Assembly (NCBI GenBank): GCA_017561105.1
Contig: JAFZDR010000177.1
Coordinates: 1-14,378, forward strand
Source: Alistipes sp.
GTDB taxonomy: Bacteria > Bacteroidota > Bacteroidia > Bacteroidales > Rikenellaceae
Length of the DNA stretch: 14,378 nucleotides
Direction: 5' to 3'
In this document: positions 1 to 7,590 of the stretch, piece by piece
How the letters are laid out: each line of letters starts with the position of its first letter
How positions within the stretch are numbered: the first letter of the stretch is position 1
The notes under the pieces: generated by a model
Seen by the model: the letters and a program-made list of their open reading frames with translations, nothing else
What the model was told of the DNA's origin: nothing
Databases searched by the model: none
Made by a program: the position numbers and the translations under genes

Positions 1-28
1 ACTCACTACTCTCTACTAACTACTCACT
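1..28. repeat. Degenerate 7-bp tandem repeat, four units
   Basis: Four consecutive heptamers of the form ACTNNCT are read on the plus strand: ACTCACT, ACTCTCT, ACTAACT, ACTCACT (TAGNNAG on the minus strand). The array begins at the first base of the window, so it may continue to the left. It lies just past the stop codon of the methyltransferase gene. No hairpin or T-run is seen, so this is not an obvious terminator. Function unknown. Confidence 0.7.
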
Positions 29-30
29 AT

Positions 31-1179
31 TCAAAACTTTATAGCAATCAATCTCTCGCCTATTCGGGTGAAGCACCACCTCTCGGAGCCACCCTCCGAA
101 CAGCGAAAACGCTTGCAGATCTCCGAGTTCGACAGCGGGAAATCGCGTCGATAGATCTCCGCTTTCGCACCCTTCATCACTCGCTTAAACGCACTGTCCA
201 CCTCGTATATTGCCTCTATGGCGAAGATACGGCCCAAAACGCCTTCGGGCTTTTCGGTCGAGAGGGCTATGCCGTTGTTCGACCAAACATCGCACTTGCC
301 CTCAAACGCAACAGCTACCATTCGTGAGTGTTGCAACGCCACATCGGGCAGGGTAATATAGCGATAGTGTGACAAATCGCTCGGGCGTGCGCTCCATTTT
401 GCGGTGTTGCGTGCATCTACGCTGCACGAAAACTCGCCAAGACCTATTGCTACCGCTTTTAGTTGCGATGCAGAGCCGTCAATGTAGATATTTACCTCTT
501 TAGCCTCGCCACCGAGCGATACGCACTCCACCGAGCACTCTCCAAAGAGTCGGAACGCCTCATCTACATCGAAAAGGGGCGAGCACTTTATACCCACCTT
601 GTCGGCAATCTCTCTAAGTTTGGGCATTAGTGCCACCACATTGGGTGAGCAATCCTCCAATCGTACCAACTTTTCGCCCTTTGATCCGCGTCTGTCAGGG
701 TCGGAGAAGCACCAATCGAAGTGGTCGGTACAGTTGGCGATATACTCCTCGGCCGACGAGCATACAACCTCGATATTCGAGGCCCCGAGTCGGCGGAAAT
801 TCTCGCGGGCCACCGCTGCAACACCTTCGTTGCGCTCGATTGTTACCACTCTCTTAAATCGCTTCGAGAGGGCGAGTGTATCTACACCCAATCCGCAGGT
901 CAAATCGAGAACACTCTCGCCCTGCAAATCCTTGCGCTCGGCACACTCCTCGCTCGAGGATTGCTCGTAGGCGAGAGTAGGGACTATGGCGCGAGCCGCG
1001 AAGTATGAGGGTAGTTTCGTGCGTGCCTTTTGCAGGTTTTTGACCTGCGTGGCAACAATTGCGGCGTGAGGTATGCGCTTATCGAGTGCAATATCGGTCG
1101 GATTGCGGTCGATATTACCCTCAATGGCACTGCGAATCTCGTCGCTACACAATATCTGGAACTCCTCTGCGGTAAACAT
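31..1179 (-). CDS. THUMP-like class I SAM-dependent methyltransferase (PG_1098 type)
   Basis: Predicted 382-aa methyltransferase. The Rossmann motif I, VLDLTCGLGVDT (about residues 90-101), followed by an acidic residue in VVTIERNE, is the SAM-binding signature. DPDRR (about 160-164) sits where the catalytic or substrate loop of N-methyltransferases lies. The C-terminal about 65 residues, with YRRDFP and a Gly-rich turn, resemble the THUMP-like domain of Bacteroidetes proteins annotated as class I methyltransferases. The substrate is not known; RNA is plausible from the THUMP resemblance. The frame stays open upstream to 1362, but that would run into comEC; the ATG at 1179 gives MFTAEEF and leaves a 17-nt gap after the comEC stop. 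A -7-like box lies 5 nt before this ATG. Co-directional with comEC. Confidence 0.85.
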   Translation of the reverse strand: MFTAEEFQILCSDEIRSAIEGNIDRNPTDIALDKRIPHAAIVATQVKNLQKARTKLPSYFAARAIVPTLAYEQSSSEECAERKDLQGESVLDLTCGLGVDTLALSKRFKRVVTIERNEGVAAVARENFRRLGASNIEVVCSSAEEYIANCTDHFDWCFSDPDRRGSKGEKLVRLEDCSPNVVALMPKLREIADKVGIKCSPLFDVDEAFRLFGECSVECVSLGGEAKEVNIYIDGSASQLKAVAIGLGEFSCSVDARNTAKWSARPSDLSHYRYITLPDVALQHSRMVAVAFEGKCDVWSNNGIALSTEKPEGVLGRIFAIEAIYEVDSAFKRVMKGAKAEIYRRDFPLSNSEICKRFRCSEGGSERWCFTRIGERLIAIKF

Positions 1180-1184
1180 ATCTG

Positions 1185-1192
1185 CAAATATA
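1185..1192 (-). promoter_or_regulatory. Candidate -7 box for the methyltransferase gene
   Basis: The minus strand reads TATATTTG, matching the Bacteroidetes -7 consensus TAnnTTTG. It fills most of the 17-nt gap between the comEC stop and the ATG at 1179. No clear -33 TTTG is seen at the expected distance. If used, the transcript would be leaderless or nearly so. Read-through from comEC is equally possible. Confidence 0.35.
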
Positions 1193-1196
1193 GTAA

Positions 1197-2657
1197 TTAT
1201 CCCTCGATTTTTGGCTCTTTTTCTCGTTTTGGTAACAATAAAAGCACAATTGTCACCACAGCAAAGAGTGCGTACGCGCCCCACATTGCCCACTCCGAGA
1301 TTGTGATATCGAAGTGGCCGTAGGGTAGTGTGGCGGCCCATTCGACAATGCGATTTTGCCACTCGGCGGCCATCTCTGCCACCACGGCTATAGGAGGAAT
1401 GGCAAGTGCAATGACGCCGGTCAAAACGATGATATTTGCCAAGACTATAACGGCAGGATTTATCAGAATGCCGACGAGCGACACCGTAGAGAAGGTGTTA
1501 GCCACAAGCGGCATTGTTGCTAAAGTCGAGGCGATGCCTACCATCAAAATACCGATAACGGAGTTTGCAATCTTCGAATGAGTAGCGCATAGGCGATACA
1601 GAGGTGTTGCCCACAGCACTATGCCGGCAACGGCTATAAACGAGAGTTGAAACGATATGTCGAACAAGAGGTGCGAGTTGAAAGCCAACATCACAAAGGC
1701 TGTGCCTGCCAGGATATTCACACTTGCATATTCGCGCAACGACGAGAGTGAGAATTGTAACAGCGAGAACATTATCGCAGCTCGCACGGCACTTGGCGAC
1801 ACTCCGCAAAGCCAAACATAGCACCAAATAAGTGCCACAGCCAGAATTGAACGAACAACATTTCCGTAGTGCAATAGTACCAATGGCAGCAACAGCAGAT
1901 TTATCAGCATAAATGCGATGCCGATATGAAGACCCGACACAGCGAGCAGATGCGAAGTGCCGCTTGCCGAGTAGCTTTGACGCAGCTCATCGCTAATTTC
2001 GCCTCTATCTCCCGTCGCCATTGCCAGAACTACTGCCCTTGCATTGCCTGGCTCAACGGCTCGCTGCAACCTCTCTACGGCCCAATCGTGCAGGGTCGCT
2101 TTTTGAGCGGGAATATATTCGTATGTGGCACGATGATTTACCGATATTGCACCTACAAATCCGCGGTGGTGCATAAGCCTTGCATAGGCCTCGCGCTCGG
2201 CGCGGAATGGTCGTATCGTGGTTGTAAGATGCAGCCTGTCGCCCGCCTTGAAGTGTATCAGAGAGTCGCCCCAAAGCACCACATCCCGTCCTGCAACCGC
2301 AGGCTCTTCACACATCTCTATTTTCGCCTCTGCCGAGGTGTAACCCTTGCGCTCGACCGACGATGTCTCGACTTTGAGAACCAGTTCCAACGGCTTGTTG
2401 TAGGGAACATTGCTACTATACGACAAAGAGTGCAGCAGCGTGCCGACTGCGAAGATTAGAGCGAAGAGTGCGATGTTTTGTTGCCACTTTTCTAAGGTTA
2501 TAACACCCACTAATGCCACAATGCAGAGGGCAAATATCGACCATAATGGCAGCGCCACCTGCTCGGCAAACAAAATGCCTATGGCAAACGGTACGAGTAC
2601 CATCGCCATAGGCATCTTTGCCAAAAGTGTTGTAAATCTATCTGCCATCTCTCGCAT
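1197..2657 (-). CDS. comEC: ComEC/Rec2-family DNA uptake channel, short form
   Basis: Inner-membrane channel protein of the ComEC/Rec2 family, which carries single-stranded DNA into the cytoplasm during transformation. About 486 aa from the chosen start. Residues 15-75 hold N-terminal membrane segments, about 85-185 are a soluble OB-like region (DUF4131 type), and from about 205 onward lies the polytopic Competence domain. Its signatures are visible: SGTSHLLAVSGLHIG (about 232-246), GVSPSAVRAA (about 285-294) and FDISFQLSF (about 332-340). The protein ends after a last hydrophobic helix and KREKEPKIEG; no HxHxDH metallo-beta-lactamase motif follows, unlike the long ComEC form. The frame is open to 2720, but that would overlap the upstream hydrolase gene and include a -7 box, so ATG 2657 or 2648 is preferred. 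It lies directly downstream of the phage-like lysis genes on the same strand. Confidence 0.88.
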   Translation of the reverse strand: MREMADRFTTLLAKMPMAMVLVPFAIGILFAEQVALPLWSIFALCIVALVGVITLEKWQQNIALFALIFAVGTLLHSLSYSSNVPYNKPLELVLKVETSSVERKGYTSAEAKIEMCEEPAVAGRDVVLWGDSLIHFKAGDRLHLTTTIRPFRAEREAYARLMHHRGFVGAISVNHRATYEYIPAQKATLHDWAVERLQRAVEPGNARAVVLAMATGDRGEISDELRQSYSASGTSHLLAVSGLHIGIAFMLINLLLLPLVLLHYGNVVRSILAVALIWCYVWLCGVSPSAVRAAIMFSLLQFSLSSLREYASVNILAGTAFVMLAFNSHLLFDISFQLSFIAVAGIVLWATPLYRLCATHSKIANSVIGILMVGIASTLATMPLVANTFSTVSLVGILINPAVIVLANIIVLTGVIALAIPPIAVVAEMAAEWQNRIVEWAATLPYGHFDITISEWAMWGAYALFAVVTIVLLLLPKREKEPKIEG

Positions 2658-2665
2658 AACTATCG

Positions 2666-2673
2666 CAAAGATA
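2666..2673 (-). promoter_or_regulatory. Candidate -7 box for comEC
   Basis: The minus strand reads TATCTTTG, an exact TAnnTTTG match, starting one base past the stop codon of the hydrolase gene and 8 nt before the ATG at 2657. A partial -33 (TTG at about 2697-2695) lies roughly 21 nt upstream. This suggests comEC can be transcribed independently of the phage-like operon, though no terminator separates them. Confidence 0.5.
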
Positions 2674-2674
2674 G

Positions 2675-3100
2675 TTATTTTGGACCAAAATCTGCAATAA
2701 ATAGCTTCCAACCATCCCAAATAGCCGACATATCGGCCTTTGCGCCATTCTCAACCTCCGACATTGCCGCTACAACTGCCGTCATAACAGCTCCATTGAG
2801 TGTTGAAATAGGTGTGTTTGAGGCGAGGTGGGTGGCATAGACTACACGACGAATATAGTTTTCCGTGTTGTTCTCTGTGGGCGGAGCGTAGCGACTAATC
2901 ATCTGTCGCAATGTGCGGCAGCCGTGCTTCTTTTCGTAGGTGTGAAGCAGTGTAAACATCGCTCGATAGCCCCACTCCATACTCTCGAATTGGCGAAATT
3001 CCGCATCTTCGCTCGTCGCCTTTTCGCCCTTGTAGCGGAAACCTCCACGGCGGATATTGCCGGGGTTGTTGTTTCTCAGACCTCTACTCATCTTCTTCAT
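2675..3100 (-). CDS. Putative phage cell-wall hydrolase (endolysin-like, NNPGNIR motif)
   Basis: 141-aa soluble protein beginning with a basic stretch followed by SRGLRNNNPGNIRRG (about residues 5-19). The NNPGNIR motif is typical of small phage-encoded proteins annotated as 'structural protein P5' or putative peptidoglycan hydrolases. A second conserved-looking patch, ISRYAPPTENNTENY (about 68-82), fits the same family. No signal peptide is seen, so export would depend on the holin encoded just upstream. The start at 3100 overlaps the holin end by 17 nt; the internal ATG at 3091 is an alternative that would overlap the holin stop as ATGAGTAG. The open frame to 3166 is discounted because it would lie deep inside the holin gene. 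Catalytic type (muramidase or transglycosylase) cannot be assigned by eye. Confidence 0.75.
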   Translation of the reverse strand: MKKMSRGLRNNNPGNIRRGGFRYKGEKATSEDAEFRQFESMEWGYRAMFTLLHTYEKKHGCRTLRQMISRYAPPTENNTENYIRRVVYATHLASNTPISTLNGAVMTAVVAAMSEVENGAKADMSAIWDGWKLFIADFGPK

Positions 3101-3512
3101 ATTTACCAATCTCCTTTTCGACTTTTCGTTTAACATAGTTGCGTAACCACTCGAATATCTTAGCATCGCTCAATACCGACGCATTCTCTAAAAATGACCA
3201 CATCTCCACACCGCAAATTGCTCCTGCAATGATTCGTGTGAGGTTGAGGGTTATAAAGTTCAATATGCAACTCTCGATAAGCCAACTCATCGTTATGGTG
3301 AGCAGTACAAAACCCGCTTTGCGAATGGTACGCCACGCCTCGTGGGACGAGAAGAACCACTTCTCGCCCCTCTGGCGGGCTTCGCAACGCGAGGCCAGCA
3401 CTCCCGTTACGAAATCTATGGCGATGAAGACCAAGGCGCAAATCACTATCGATTTTATGGGCGAAAATAGGGCAGCAAACCCCAAAATCAATCCATTAAC
3501 GACTCTGTACAT
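3084..3512 (-). CDS. Phage holin family protein
   Basis: 142-aa membrane protein with hydrophobic segments at about residues 5-18, 20-40, 66-88 and 92-106. The motif AIDFVTGVLAS (about 31-41) is the D-x-x-TG signature of the phage_holin_4-type families found in many Bacteroidetes and Firmicutes phages. A charged C-terminal tail (KRKVEKEIGKYEEDE) is usual for holins. The expected role is to form inner-membrane lesions that release the partner hydrolase. Its start overlaps the upstream connector gene by 17 nt and its end overlaps the hydrolase gene, giving the classic holin-lysin pair order. Confidence 0.82.
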   Translation of the reverse strand: MYRVVNGLILGFAALFSPIKSIVICALVFIAIDFVTGVLASRCEARQRGEKWFFSSHEAWRTIRKAGFVLLTITMSWLIESCILNFITLNLTRIIAGAICGVEMWSFLENASVLSDAKIFEWLRNYVKRKVEKEIGKYEEDE

Positions 3513-3969
3513 AACCTCCGCTTATTGAGTATTTCTGCATGATATCCCTCCCTGCGTTGTAGCTCGGATACTCCGATGCGTGATCGCACAAATAGTCGGA
3601 TAACCTTCTCAACAACGCCTCTCTACGCAGTCGCAACGATTTTAGAAATCCGTTTATGGCACTTCGATTTCCCGAGTCGTTGCGTGCCGATGTCGGAATA
3701 TACAAACCACCCTGGCCTGTACGGACATTGAGAGCCGGCTGAATTACTGTTCGGACCGCCATTGCGAGCGCAGGCGCAACAAAATCGGTAACAAGAGTTT
3801 GATGAGAGCCATCAAGCATCTCCTTGTAAAGCTCTTTGCCCACAATTGGGACAATATATCGATGAGCTGCCGAATCGATCTCCGAATCGAGCACCACATC
3901 TGGCGAAACATATTCGCCGTCGCTGAAAGCCAACGAAATAACTTGTTCATTTGTAATAATGTTTTGCAT
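3496..3969 (-). CDS. Putative head-tail connector protein (DUF6712-like)
   Basis: 157-aa soluble protein. The opening, with ITNEQVISLAFSD followed by a helical region ending VGKELYKEML, and the alternation of amphipathic helices resemble gp6-type connector proteins and the DUF6712 family of Bacteroidetes phages. These form a ring joining the portal to the tail. It directly follows the portal gene with a 3-nt gap, the usual place for a connector. Assignment is by overall look and position, not by catalytic residues. Confidence 0.55.
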   Translation of the reverse strand: MQNIITNEQVISLAFSDGEYVSPDVVLDSEIDSAAHRYIVPIVGKELYKEMLDGSHQTLVTDFVAPALAMAVRTVIQPALNVRTGQGGLYIPTSARNDSGNRSAINGFLKSLRLRREALLRRLSDYLCDHASEYPSYNAGRDIMQKYSISGGYVQSR

Positions 3970-3972
3970 AGG

Positions 3973-5196
3973 TTAATCTATAGATTTGATGTTGTATTTG
4001 CTAATCTCGGAGAGAAATAGCTGCTGTCGCTCGTCGCTCTCGTCGTAGTCCAATCCGTCGGCCTTTCGAGCCTCCCAAACCTTCATGTAGATGGGCTTAG
4101 AGCGTGTTGGCGGGCGGTTGATAATCTCCAATGATGAGCAGTCTACGGCCAGAATCTCGGCAATGACATTTGTGATAGGTTCCAACAACTCGCTCTGCTC
4201 GCCGAGGATCACCGTATTGAGCGCAACCTCATATTCGTGCAGGATACGCTCGGCGCTGAAGCCGGTAGAGTAGTCCAAACCGCTCAACGAGCGGAACCAC
4301 GAGTGAGCCACCACGATGTCGCTTGTGGCCTGATCGTGCAACGCCTTCCAATCGCCATCGTTCTGCGATTCGATAGGTATGAAGCGCGAATTGTCGTCCG
4401 AACTCTCGTTGCGGATGATAAACATCACCTGTCCGGGCTTTCCGCCAAAGCGCTGCTCAGCTACACGAGCCATCTCGGCAGCCTCCTCGGTGCTGTCCAC
4501 GGCGTTGTCAATCATCATTACGCCCGAAAGCTGGAACGAATTATCCAAGCGGGCGATGTTCCAACGATCTGTCTTGTAGGCTATTGCCGATACATTCATT
4601 CCGGCGATATACTGAGGTACACCGTAATGTTTGAACATAGGCTCGTAGTCCTTGTAGTGGATCATCGAACGCATGGTTCCGTCGCTCTGCTTCTCGAAGA
4701 GAGGGTATATCGGCAGTGTTTGAGCCTCATTCGTACGGAAGTGCGACCAATCGTGGTGAAGAATGATATGCTTCGAGTCCTTCGCTACGCGACAATGGGT
4801 TGCATCCTGGTGGTAGAGCGACAGAAACGAGTGCGCTTCGTCGGTAACAATCTCCAGAAAGGCGTTGCCAAAGAGCGATTTGTCGAACGCCAACTTATTC
4901 AACATCTGTCGCAACGACTCTCCGTCGCCATTTACCCTCTCCACCAAGTCGCCTAACAGCGGCACCGAGCAGTCATAATTAAAACCCTTGCCCGAGATGT
5001 AGTCGGCCTTGTCGTTGATGATGCGTCTGTGGGCCGTGGAGCGTCTTGACAGAAGCGCCAATGCCTCGGGCATATTGTTATCGACGCCCCAACGCCAAAA
5101 CTCCTTGCTCTCAATCTTTTGTGCCGAGAGGGCATAGACGGCGTCGGCCTTATTCTGAGTGGTACATACTATGCTTTTTCTCTTTTTGTCTTCCAT
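3973..5196 (-). CDS. Phage portal protein (HK97-like)
   Basis: 407-aa protein with portal-family features: an N-terminal region with ADYISGKGF (about residues 64-72), the FGNAFLEI segment (about 109-116), and a C-terminal helical stretch at about 300-350 containing GLDYSTGFSAERI and then ILGEQSELLEPI, like the stem and crown helices of HK97-type portals. A portal forms the dodecameric channel at one head vertex through which DNA passes. The length is normal for compact HK97-type portals. It is preceded by a 21-nt A-rich leader after the 156-aa gene. Its place downstream of the capsid and protease genes is unusual, since portals are normally upstream of both. No broken frame is seen. Confidence 0.8.
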   Translation of the reverse strand: MEDKKRKSIVCTTQNKADAVYALSAQKIESKEFWRWGVDNNMPEALALLSRRSTAHRRIINDKADYISGKGFNYDCSVPLLGDLVERVNGDGESLRQMLNKLAFDKSLFGNAFLEIVTDEAHSFLSLYHQDATHCRVAKDSKHIILHHDWSHFRTNEAQTLPIYPLFEKQSDGTMRSMIHYKDYEPMFKHYGVPQYIAGMNVSAIAYKTDRWNIARLDNSFQLSGVMMIDNAVDSTEEAAEMARVAEQRFGGKPGQVMFIIRNESSDDNSRFIPIESQNDGDWKALHDQATSDIVVAHSWFRSLSGLDYSTGFSAERILHEYEVALNTVILGEQSELLEPITNVIAEILAVDCSSLEIINRPPTRSKPIYMKVWEARKADGLDYDESDERQQLFLSEISKYNIKSID

Positions 5197-5217
5197 TTCT
5201 AAAAAAGTTGTTAGTGG

Positions 5218-5688
5218 TTAGATTATTCTGCACGCAAACTCTGTATCGCACGACACAAGCTGCAGAGTTACGGATGGTCTGTCGTGTGGTGTGGAGCCAG
5301 ATGTCGAAATCAACGACTCCAATCTGAGCGGCTGTTCATCGCCAAAAAGCAGGGAGTAACCCACAACCACTCGGCGATTGTCGGCAAGCAGAACATCCGC
5401 TACCACGCCATCCAACGAGGCCCTCTCCAAGAACTCGGTTTCGAGCCACTTTTCAGCCTTCACTCTGTCGGCTACGAGCCGAAGTGTGTGGACGACTTTT
5501 GTCTGCCCCTTCGACACTTCGACTCGCTCCTCGTAGCTCGATTTGTCCTCCAGCAACTCCACTTCAATGGGGGAGTCCACGAATTCGACTTCGCACCCTT
5601 CGCTCGAGAAGAGAATTGTCGAGATGGCCTCGGCAGGGTAAAGAAATACGCTCTTTACCCCGCCAACAGGCTTGTAGTTCGATGCCAT
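5218..5688 (-). CDS. Virion-like protein of Bacteroidetes phage type, possibly tail tube
   Basis: 156-aa protein, beta-rich by composition, without membrane segments. It opens with KPVGGVKSVFLYPAE and closes with a Gly/Ser-containing stretch before a final strand (SVTLQLVS). Proteins with this layout occur in Bacteroidetes phage structural modules and may be tail-tube or decoration proteins. That comparison is from memory of the general pattern and is not a firm family call. It begins 2 nt after the capsid stop (TAATCATG), so translation is probably coupled to the capsid gene. Confidence 0.5.
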   Translation of the reverse strand: MASNYKPVGGVKSVFLYPAEAISTILFSSEGCEVEFVDSPIEVELLEDKSSYEERVEVSKGQTKVVHTLRLVADRVKAEKWLETEFLERASLDGVVADVLLADNRRVVVGYSLLFGDEQPLRLESLISTSGSTPHDRPSVTLQLVSCDTEFACRII

Positions 5689-5690
5689 GA

Positions 5691-6674
5691 TTAGATGAAG
5701 TCTACGCTGCTGTTGAAGATGCAGCCCGAGAGCAAGGTCTCGTCTGCCAACATTGTTCCGGCAAGGAATACCACACGCTGGCGATTCTCCATCTCGTCAG
5801 GGTTGTACCACATGCGAATCTCCTTCTCCGGCGAGTCAGCCGTATTGAGCGCAAGCACAAGGTTGCGACGATCGGTGAGAATGCAGAACGAATTTGCATA
5901 ATAGGTGGTGTAGCCGTTTGTCGGAATCTCAACAAGAGGAATACCGTGGTAGTTCAATGGCAAGCGACCAGTTGTCACCTCGGCGTATGCGTTTGTTGCG
6001 CCGATATTGTCGAGATAGAACTGATAAGCATCGTAGATGTCCGAGCTGACAAAGAAGGCCAAATTACCCTCCGATGCAAGCGAGCGGAGTTTCTCGTTGG
6101 CATTGCACCAAGCCTTGTGCAAAATCTCCTTAACCTCCATCTCAGTGTTATCATCATACATGATGATAGATGTGTCGGATTCATGATCGTCGTACAAGTC
6201 GAGGAATCGGCGAATGAATCCGTCAAATCCCGAGAAATCCGAGATTTGGCCACTCTCATCGCCAAACCAGGTGTTGGCGTAGATACTCTCGGCGAGTGAG
6301 CGACGGAAGAGCTCGGTCTCGGCCTTCTCGAGATCGGTGCCGGTCAAATCTCCAAGATTTACCTCGGCCGATGCGGCGATCATGCCGTAGATTGTCGAGA
6401 AGTAGTCCTCGGCAGAGTATGCCGACTCGGCCTTCAACTTCTTCATCGGAACCTCCTTCTGCGAGAAGTTTGCCGAAGAGCCGCCCTGCCAACCCGGAGC
6501 GAAGCCCTTTAAAATGTCGTTGTTGTGCGAAAAGAGTGGTACCTTGGTTGGGATAGGCATGTTGTAGAGCACTTTAATGCCATACTCCTCGGCTGCTTTT
6601 CCGCAGAATGTAGGGCGGAAAAAGAGGTTCTCAACATCGGTCAAATTGTAGGTTTTTGAATTTTCAATAATCAT
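5691..6674 (-). CDS. Phage major capsid protein (HK97-like fold)
   Basis: 327-aa protein directly downstream of a ClpP-like protease, the normal protease-capsid pairing. The N-terminal part has FFRPTFCGKAAEEYGIKVL (about residues 17-35) and the central part has LEKAETELFRRSL followed by ANTWFGDESG (about 114-138), as in capsid proteins of Bacteroidetes phages. The C-terminal half is beta-rich with NYHGIPLVEIPT (about 242-253), resembling the P-domain loop region. The N-terminus is short and lacks a long delta (scaffold) domain; the extended tail of the protease may supply scaffold function. A 52-nt A-rich gap precedes the start, the largest gap in the operon, which may allow strong independent translation. 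Confidence 0.75.
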   Translation of the reverse strand: MIIENSKTYNLTDVENLFFRPTFCGKAAEEYGIKVLYNMPIPTKVPLFSHNNDILKGFAPGWQGGSSANFSQKEVPMKKLKAESAYSAEDYFSTIYGMIAASAEVNLGDLTGTDLEKAETELFRRSLAESIYANTWFGDESGQISDFSGFDGFIRRFLDLYDDHESDTSIIMYDDNTEMEVKEILHKAWCNANEKLRSLASEGNLAFFVSSDIYDAYQFYLDNIGATNAYAEVTTGRLPLNYHGIPLVEIPTNGYTTYYANSFCILTDRRNLVLALNTADSPEKEIRMWYNPDEMENRQRVVFLAGTMLADETLLSGCIFNSSVDFI

Positions 6675-6726
6675 AATCTTAAAGTTTTTTGTCTGTTTAA
6701 TAGTTTAGTTTTGTGTTGTTTTTTTG

Positions 6727-7590
6727 TTATCGTCCCTTGAATTTCAGGACATCTTCGGCGTAGGCCAAAGCATTTTGTGTTGCCGAGACTCCTTCGAGTG
6801 AAGGATCCTCTTTGAGGGTTGTTTTTGTCGATGAGACCGAACGCTGTCCATTGCGAAAGGCAATGGCCGAGATCGAACTTTGGAACGAGGCTGCATCGTG
6901 CAGAACATTTATGTCGCGCGGTAGCGACGGCTCTGCTTTATCCTCTATAGGTAAATTCAGCCACCCCTTAATCTTTTCGATTATACCTCTCTTCTCGGAA
7001 CGCTCATCCGTGCCGGTAACAGCATCGGCAAGACCCGCTTCGATGGCCTCCTCGGGCGAGAGCCAACGACCTCGTCCTCCATTCTCGCTCATCAACGCCA
7101 CAAAGCCCTCTTTGGGTAATCCCGAGCGCAAGGCATAGAGTGTAGCAATCTGCTCATCGCTCTTTTCGAGCAGGGCGATGCGCTCGGCTAAATCGGTGGA
7201 GTTGCCCTCGACGGAGCTGCTCGACATATGAATCAGATAGAGTGCCGAAGGGGCAATCTCGCGACACCCCTCGCTTGCCGCTTGTGCAATTATCGTTGCA
7301 GCCGAAGCGGTGTAGCCATAGCATCGTGTCGTGATTTTAGCGTCGAGCGAGGCTAACGATTCGTAGATCAGAAGAGCATCATTCACATCTCCTCCCGTAG
7401 AGCGGATATTGACAATGACCTCTTTGGCCTCGATTGCGCGAATCTGCGCCAGCTTCTCGCTGAATTTCTCGTAGGTGGCAATACTCTGCGAGCTCTTCGA
7501 GAATTGGCTCTCTTCGGGTACTCCTATGACACCCTCAATGTCGATTGTGCAGACCGAAACATCGTTTGTAATTTCAATTTTTGTCTTCAT
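6727..7590 (-). CDS. ClpP-like prohead protease with C-terminal extension
   Basis: 287-aa serine peptidase of the ClpP/crotonase fold. Ser96 in GYTASAA and His121 in LYLIHMSS match the ClpP nucleophile and base positions, and NIRSTGGDV (about residues 61-69) matches the oxyanion-loop strand. WLSPEEAIEAGLADAV (about 176-191) matches the end of the ClpP domain; the usual acidic residue just before it is not obvious in GGRGRW. Residues about 195-287 form a Ser- and charge-rich extension that may act as a scaffold or delta domain. Expected role: cleaving capsid or scaffold during head maturation. The start overlaps the previous gene's stop by one base (TAATG), implying coupled translation. Confidence 0.85.
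   Translation of the reverse strand: MKTKIEITNDVSVCTIDIEGVIGVPEESQFSKSSQSIATYEKFSEKLAQIRAIEAKEVIVNIRSTGGDVNDALLIYESLASLDAKITTRCYGYTASAATIIAQAASEGCREIAPSALYLIHMSSSSVEGNSTDLAERIALLEKSDEQIATLYALRSGLPKEGFVALMSENGGRGRWLSPEEAIEAGLADAVTGTDERSEKRGIIEKIKGWLNLPIEDKAEPSLPRDINVLHDAASFQSSISAIAFRNGQRSVSSTKTTLKEDPSLEGVSATQNALAYAEDVLKFKGR

Noticed and set aside
1180..1362. N-terminal extension of the methyltransferase up to 1362
   Set aside because: It would overlap comEC by about 165 nt and adds non-conserved-looking sequence; ATG 1179 fits the family start.
2659..2673. Near-inverted copies of TATCTTTGC at 2673 (minus) and 11941 (plus) flanking the phage-like cluster, as possible terminal or attachment repeats
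   Set aside because: Both match the host -7 promoter consensus and similarity fades beyond it, so they are best read as promoters.
4237..4956. Plus-strand open frame of 239 codons opposite the portal gene
   Set aside because: Antisense to a recognisable portal protein; no domain pattern.
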